Shown here piece by piece: positions 58,486 through 64,000 of a DNA stretch of 64,000 bases. The notes below the pieces were generated by a model. That model was not told the origin of the DNA, ran no database searches, and saw only the letters and a program-made list of their open reading frames with translations. This DNA is from Streptomyces mangrovisoli. Lineage in GTDB: Bacteria; Actinomycetota; Actinomycetes; Streptomycetales; Streptomycetaceae. The stretch spans positions 121,469 to 185,468 of the forward strand of contig NZ_LAVA02000083.1 of the NCBI RefSeq assembly GCF_000974985.2, in the 5' to 3' direction. Position 1 is the stretch's first letter. Each line of letters starts with the position of its first letter. A program made the translations under genes and the position numbers.

Positions 58486-58944
58486 GTGGCGGCACAGGCG
58501 AAGGCGGAGACGCAGGGCAGTTCGGCCGCGGCACCACCGAGGGAGCCGAGCCTGCTCCCGTTGATCGGCGTGTGCGCCGTCCTCGCCGCGGTACTGGAAC
58601 GCGTCCTGACCGTCATGGGAGGGACGACCTTGTACATACTCTGCGACGACGTGAGCGGGCTGTCCGCGGAGCTCGACCGGCAGGCGAGCGTGAACCGGTG
58701 GCTCCTGGCGGCCGCCGTCGTGCTGGCCGCGGCGACGACGGCCGCCTCACGGATCCGCCGCTGGCGGGTTCTCGCCGCGCTGTCCCTGGCCGCCGTGCTG
58801 ACCCTCGTCGTCCTGGCGGACGGCTTCGCGGCCCGCGCGGACGCCGTCGCCGAGCAGATCTCGAAGATCCAGACCTGCGACGAACCCACGGACGCCTACG
58901 ACGTCTCCCGGGGCTGGTTCGACTGGACCCCCCTCGGCCCGTGA
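58486..58944 (+). CDS. Small membrane protein of unknown function
   Basis: The 152-aa protein has three hydrophobic helices (LLPLIGVCAVLAAVLERVL, WLLAAAVVLAAATTAA, VLAALSLAAVLTLVVLADG) and a C-terminal tail with one Cys. GTG 58486 is used; the ribosome-binding signal GGCGGGGG is weak. The family is unknown. It is divergent from the serine hydrolase. Confidence 0.65.
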   Translation: MAAQAKAETQGSSAAAPPREPSLLPLIGVCAVLAAVLERVLTVMGGTTLYILCDDVSGLSAELDRQASVNRWLLAAAVVLAAATTAASRIRRWRVLAALSLAAVLTLVVLADGFAARADAVAEQISKIQTCDEPTDAYDVSRGWFDWTPLGP

Positions 58945-59036
58945 GTCACCGGGCTCCTACCGAAGGGCCATTCTCGCGGCGGCCCCGGACGACTCCCGCG
59001 GCAGTCCCGGCCGCTTCCCGCCGCAGCCCCGGCCTT

Positions 59037-60110
59037 TCAGGCGCCGTACGACTGCCGTGGATGCGCCGTCTGCGGGGCGTCCAGTGCGGCGAGCGCCTCG
59101 CGGAGGCCGGGTGGGTGCAGGAGGGCGGGGTGGGCGGCGCGGCCCCAGCCGGGGCCGGTCAGGAGGACGCGGCTGTGGGTGCGGGCGCCCCGCACGCCCC
59201 AGCTCGCCGCGGCGACATGGCGGGCCAGCGCCAGGCCCGCGGTGGCGGCCGACTGCGCCCACAGGACCACGGCGCTCGGGCCCACGCGGTCCGCCGCGGC
59301 CTCCAGGACGTCGGCGGGCACCGCGGCGCCGAGCATGAGCGTCGGCACGCCGCGCTCCGCGAGCGCCGCGTTCAGCGCCTCCAGCGGTAGCGTGTGCTGC
59401 TCGCCGGGCATGCACGCCAGCAGGACCGGGGCCGAACGGGGCATCCGCCGGGCGGAGGCGGCGCTCACGTACACATGGCGGATCGTCGCCGAGACGTGCC
59501 ACGACAGCAGGTGCTCCACCTCCACGTAACGCTCCCCGGCCGACGCCCACTTGCGCCCCACGGCCTGCAGCGCGGGGGCCAGGATCTCCTCCCACGCCGC
59601 GACCAGACCGTGCGCCGTCACCGCGGCGACCAGTCGTTCCTGTACGGCGACGGCGTCCAGCCGTACGGCGGCGCGCGCGAGGCCCCGGCACTCCTGGCGC
59701 ACATCCCCCAGAGGCAGTCCGCTGCCGGAGCGCGAGGCCGAGAGGGCGAGGGGCGGGCCCACGGGGCCGTCCGCCTCGGCCCGCGCCTTCGCCGCCTTCG
59801 CCGCCTCGGCCGGGGGGATGCCCGCCGCCGTCAGCCGGCACATGTCGAGGACCATGGCGACATCGCCGGGCATCCACCTGCGGTGGCGGCCCTCGTCCCG
59901 CGTCTCCGGACCGAGACCGTAGCGGCGGTCCCAGGAGCGCAGCGTCGTGGGGGACACCCCCACCTGCCGGGCCAGGGAGCCGGTGGTCACCCCGGCGGAC
60001 GGAGCCGCCTCGCTGTTCGCCCGTACGTCGGTGAAGGCCTGTTCGCGGGGGGTGCGGACGGCGTGGGCCACGGGCGGGGCGTCCGCGCGCCCGCCGCTCT
60101 CGCCGGCCAT
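59037..60110 (-). CDS. MerR-type regulator with cobalamin-binding-like domain (LitR/CarH type)
   Basis: With ATG 60110 the product is 357 aa. The MerR HTH is GSLARQVGVSPTTLRSWDRRYGLGPETRDEGRHRRW. The C-terminal half resembles the B12-binding module of light-dependent LitR/CarH: a W-x10-EH segment (KWASAGERYVEVEHLLS) and GEQHTLPLEAL, which matches the E-x-H-x2-(G) ligand motif with Pro for Gly. It should bind adenosylcobalamin and repress carotenoid genes in the dark. GTG 60221, coupled to the Rieske stop, is an alternative start that adds 37 residues. It is the last gene of the crt operon seen. Confidence 0.83.
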   Translation of the reverse strand: MAGESGGRADAPPVAHAVRTPREQAFTDVRANSEAAPSAGVTTGSLARQVGVSPTTLRSWDRRYGLGPETRDEGRHRRWMPGDVAMVLDMCRLTAAGIPPAEAAKAAKARAEADGPVGPPLALSASRSGSGLPLGDVRQECRGLARAAVRLDAVAVQERLVAAVTAHGLVAAWEEILAPALQAVGRKWASAGERYVEVEHLLSWHVSATIRHVYVSAASARRMPRSAPVLLACMPGEQHTLPLEALNAALAERGVPTLMLGAAVPADVLEAAADRVGPSAVVLWAQSAATAGLALARHVAAASWGVRGARTHSRVLLTGPGWGRAAHPALLHPPGLREALAALDAPQTAHPRQSYGA

Positions 60111-60225
60111 CTCGCGACGGTGGGCTGCGACCACAGGGGGCCTCCGTTCCCGTCGGGCTGCCGGGTGTTCCGCCGCCCCCTCTTCCGGGGAAGGGCAGCC
60201 GGCGGATGCAGGGCGGTCCACCCGG

Positions 60226-61283
<1,058 letters not shown>

Positions 61284-61287
<4 letters not shown>

Positions 61288-62387
61288 ACGATCCTCTCCG
61301 CGGTCCGGGGCGGGGATGCCGGGGGCGGGGGTGGGGGAGCGGAGGGCGCCTCGTCGGGGGTGATCCGGGAGGGCGTCGAGGGTGTGGAGGGCGCCTCGGG
61401 TGCCGAGGGCGCCTCGGGGGTGCCCGGCTCCAACGCCCGTCCGGCACCGGGAAGTCGGGCCCGCAGTCGGGCCGCCGCCACCCGGCTCAGACCGTCCACG
61501 GCCACGGCGGCGCGGCGGCGTCTCGGTACCACGGCACGGTGGCGCACCGACCGGTAGCCGTCGTGGGCGACCGCGTCGAGGATGCCACCGTACAGCACGA
61601 AGGCGGTGCGGATGCACGGCCGGGAGACGGGGTCGAGCATGGCGAGCCCGGGGGCCGCCTCGCGGTAGAGCGCGCGGGTCAGCTGCTCGAACTCCCGCAG
61701 AGCGGAGGTGATACGACGCTCGGGGCGCCCGGTGTCCCGGCTCCAGCGCAGGAGTTGGCGGTCGACGCCGTGCGCGGCCAGCAGGTCGGCCGGAAGATAG
61801 ACCCGGCCGCGGTCGAGGTCCTCGCCCACGTCCCGCAGGAAGTTGGTGAGTTGGAAGGCCACGCCGAGGGCGGCCGCGTGCGGTGCCGCCACCTCGCGCG
61901 GGACGACGGTGCCGAGCACCGGCAGCATCTGGAGACCGATCACCTCGGCCGAGCCGTGGGTGTAGCCGCGCAGGTCGGTGTAGGTGGGGTAGTCCGTGAC
62001 GTCGAGGTCGGCCCGCATGGCGGTCATGAAGTCGGCGAAGTGCCGGTGGTCGATGGCGTAGCGGCGCGCCGTGTCGGCGAGGGCGCGCACGACCGGTTCG
62101 GCGCTGTCGCCGTCGCGCAGTCCCGCCTCCAACTCACCTTGCAGGCAGGCCAGTCGGGCGGCCCGGTCGGCCGTGGAGACGGTGTCGTCGAGGGAGTCGA
62201 CGATGTCGTCGGCCCAGCGGGCGAAGCCGTACAGCGCGTGCACGGCGGGTCTGCGGGCCGGCGGCAGCAGACGGGTGGCGAGGAAGTACGTCCGGCCGTG
62301 CCGGGCGTTGAGCCGCCGGCACCGGGTGTACGCCTGCCGCAGGCTGGGGTCGGTGACGCCGGCCGCGTCGAGTTCGCGCTCGGTCAT
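61284..62387 (-). CDS. crtB: Phytoene synthase
   Basis: The 367-aa prenyl-condensing enzyme has the two Asp-rich motifs ARWADDIVDSLDD and QLTNFLRDVGEDLDRGRVYLP, which bind diphosphate through Mg. It should join two geranylgeranyl diphosphates to phytoene. The tail after residue 310 is Pro/Ala/Ser-rich (EAPSAPEAPSTPSTPS) and outside the fold. ATG 62387 overlaps the crtI stop by four bases. It lies between crtI and the Rieske gene. Confidence 0.95.
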
Positions 62388-63937
62388 GCCGGCCTCCGTT
62401 CCCGGGTGTCGCGGGCGGCGGCGGAGCGTGGCCGGGGAGCCCTGCGGTGGGGTGGGGCGCCGCCGGTGATCCGGGCGGCGGCCAGCTTGCCCGAGAGCAG
62501 GACGGTCGGGACGCCGACGCCCGGCGTGGTGCCGCAGCCGGCCAGGACGGCGTTGGCGGTGCCGCGCACCAGGTTGCGCGGCCGGAACGGCCCCGTCTGG
62601 GCGAAGGTGTGGGAGGCGGAGAACGGGGTGCCCGCCACATGGCCCTGGGCCTGCCAGTCGGCCGGGGTGACCAGGCACTGTTCCTCGATGGCGGACGCGA
62701 GGCCGTCGAGACCGCGCCGTTCGAGTTCCGTGAGCAGGCTGTGGCGGTAGCCGGGCGCCAGATCGCCCCAGTCGGCCGCGCTGGGCCCGAGGGCGGTGTT
62801 CGGGCACGGCGCCAGGACGTAGTGCAGGTGCTTTCCGGGCGGGGCGAGGCTCGGGTCGGTGGCGGTGGGGCGGGTGATGAGCAGCGACGGATCGCTCATC
62901 AGCCGTCCGGAGACGGTGAGTTCGGCGAACGTGCGCCGCCAGGCCGCGCCGAAGGAGAGGGTGTGATGGGCCAGCCACGGCCAGGTGCGGTCGGTCCCGG
63001 CGTGCAGGACCACCGCGGACGGCGAGAACCGCAGCCCGGCCGGGCGCCGCGGGGCACGTCCGAGGAGCCGGTAGGTGACGGGTAGATCCGGGGTGAGGAC
63101 GACGGCGTCGCAGGCGATGCGGTCGACGTCCGTGACCACGGCCGTGACGCGGTCGGCCGACCGTTCCAGACGGGTGACCCGCTCGCCGAAGCGCAGGTCG
63201 GCCCCCGCGTCCGCCGCGGCCCGCGCCATCGCCCGGGGCAGCGCGTGCATACCGCCGCGCGGGAAGTAGACGCCCGCCACGGTGTCCATGTAGGCGATCA
63301 CCGCGTAGGCGGCCAGGGCGCGTTCCGGCGCCACACCGGCGTACAGCGACTGGAAGGAGAAGACGCGCCGCAGCCGCTCGTCGCGCAGGAACCGCCCGAT
63401 GCGCGCGTCCAGGCGTCCGAACCCGCCGAGGGCGGCCAGCCGGGCCAGATCGGGATGGAGCAGGGCCAGCGGCGAGTCGAAGTTGGTGTCGATGAAGCGG
63501 CGCATCTGCGCGCGGTGCAGCTTCTCCAGCCAGACGCGCAGCCGCCGGTAGCCCGCGGCCTCGCGCGGTCCGGCGAAGCGCTCGACCTCAGCCTCCATCG
63601 CCTCGGCGCGGGTGTGCACGTCCAGCGTGCTGCCGTCGGCGAACCGGGCGCGGTAGGCGGGATGCAGGGGCACCAGGTCGACCCGCGCGTACAGACTGTC
63701 GCCCACGGCGGCGAAGGCCTCGTCGGCGAGGTGCGGCATGGTCAGCACGGTGGGGCCGGTGTCGAGGTGGAAGCCGCCCCGGACCAGTCGGCCGGCGCGC
63801 CCACCGGGCGTGGTGTCGCGCTCCACGACGGTGACGCGCCGCCCGGCGCCCAGCAGGTGCAGGGCGGCCGCCAGCCCGGACAGACCGGCACCGACGACCA
63901 CGACGTGATCGGTGCGCCCGGGAACGGTACGGGTCAT
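62384..63937 (-). CDS. crtI: Phytoene desaturase
   Basis: The 517-aa FAD enzyme starts VVVVGAGLSGLAAALHLLGAG with the nucleotide-binding motif and carries RRVTVVERDTTPGGRAG, LDTGPTVLTMPHL and, near the end, the CrtI signature GCGTTPGVGVPTVLLSGKLAA. It should convert phytoene to lycopene or a related polyene. ATG 63937 overlaps the upstream stop (ATGA). Together with crtB this defines the carotenoid operon, read leftward. Confidence 0.96.
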   Translation of the reverse strand: MTRTVPGRTDHVVVVGAGLSGLAAALHLLGAGRRVTVVERDTTPGGRAGRLVRGGFHLDTGPTVLTMPHLADEAFAAVGDSLYARVDLVPLHPAYRARFADGSTLDVHTRAEAMEAEVERFAGPREAAGYRRLRVWLEKLHRAQMRRFIDTNFDSPLALLHPDLARLAALGGFGRLDARIGRFLRDERLRRVFSFQSLYAGVAPERALAAYAVIAYMDTVAGVYFPRGGMHALPRAMARAAADAGADLRFGERVTRLERSADRVTAVVTDVDRIACDAVVLTPDLPVTYRLLGRAPRRPAGLRFSPSAVVLHAGTDRTWPWLAHHTLSFGAAWRRTFAELTVSGRLMSDPSLLITRPTATDPSLAPPGKHLHYVLAPCPNTALGPSAADWGDLAPGYRHSLLTELERRGLDGLASAIEEQCLVTPADWQAQGHVAGTPFSASHTFAQTGPFRPRNLVRGTANAVLAGCGTTPGVGVPTVLLSGKLAAARITGGAPPHRRAPRPRSAAARDTRERRPA

Positions 63938-64000
63938 CGGGAGGCCTCTGTGTCGGGGGCGGGGCGGTGCGCGGGGACGGGGTTCCCGGCGCTGGTCGGG
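63934..64000 (-). CDS. C-terminal tail of the gene upstream of crtI, probably crtE
   Basis: A frame enters from the window edge and ends PTSAGNPVPAHRPAPDTEASR, with its TGA overlapping the crtI ATG. Only 21 codons are visible and none shows a family motif. In Streptomyces crt operons the gene in this place is usually crtE (geranylgeranyl diphosphate synthase), so the name is inference. Confidence 0.55.
   Translation of the reverse strand, partial: PTSAGNPVPAHRPAPDTEASR

Overview
The window is high-GC actinobacterial DNA, almost certainly from a Streptomyces chromosome. The coding density, GTG and leaderless-type starts, rare TTA (bldA) codons, a SARP regulator, SapB-class lanthipeptide genes and a carotenoid (crt) operon all point that way. 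About 57 genes are supported. No rRNA, tRNA, CRISPR array or transposase was seen. All calls rest on reading the sequence and on remembered family features; no database search was run.

Layout. 1-1550: the 3' end of a GH35-type beta-galactosidase and a Lys/Ala-repeat protein with a winged-helix-like end. 1551-5103: a sulfane-sulfur regulon (YgaP-like rhodanese, CstR-type repressor, persulfide dioxygenase with two rhodanese domains, a 72-codon ORF, TauE-type exporter) tied together by three copies of the same TACCCC-NN-GGGGTA operator. 5139-20351: a RiPP locus. One arm (minus strand) encodes three class III lanthipeptide precursors, a LanKC synthetase, an MFS exporter and a luciferase-like oxidoreductase. 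The divergent arm encodes a radical SAM/SPASM-like enzyme, a haem-oxygenase-fold iron enzyme, a 71-aa peptide, a cyclase-AAA-TPR regulator, a signal-less subtilisin and a GAF protein. It is closed by a SARP regulator with two TTA codons.

20759-31688: OsmC protein, a DUF6415-like protein, a lipoprotein, a sigma-like membrane protein, a secreted PL7 alginate lyase whose promoter carries a chitinase/DasR-type element, a GntR/ABC operon with a TTA codon, an M20 peptidase, and an HxlR-controlled SRPBCC/LLM pair. 31934-41558: a membrane and glycan-type cluster (integral membrane protein, Moco oxidoreductase, methyltransferase, DUF2064 protein, GT2 enzyme, two-component system, GNAT, NAD-sugar epimerase). 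41856-56966: accessory metabolism and efflux (flavodoxin, duplicated ABC-2-like membrane protein, MarR/MFS/isochorismatase operon, LacI and PhyH dioxygenase, FAD monooxygenase with a frameshifted MFS gene, barstar-domain protein, GNAT, TetR/MFS pair). 57013-64000: a serine hydrolase, a small membrane protein and a crt operon (end of a probable crtE, crtI, crtB, a Rieske protein, and a MerR/cobalamin-type regulator).

The most interesting part is the RiPP locus. Its two divergent arms pair lanthionine chemistry with a radical SAM enzyme and a diiron-type enzyme, and its three precursors share a fixed core segment but differ in their last residues. A second general feature is the large number of in-frame short tandem repeats in linker regions of otherwise ordinary genes.
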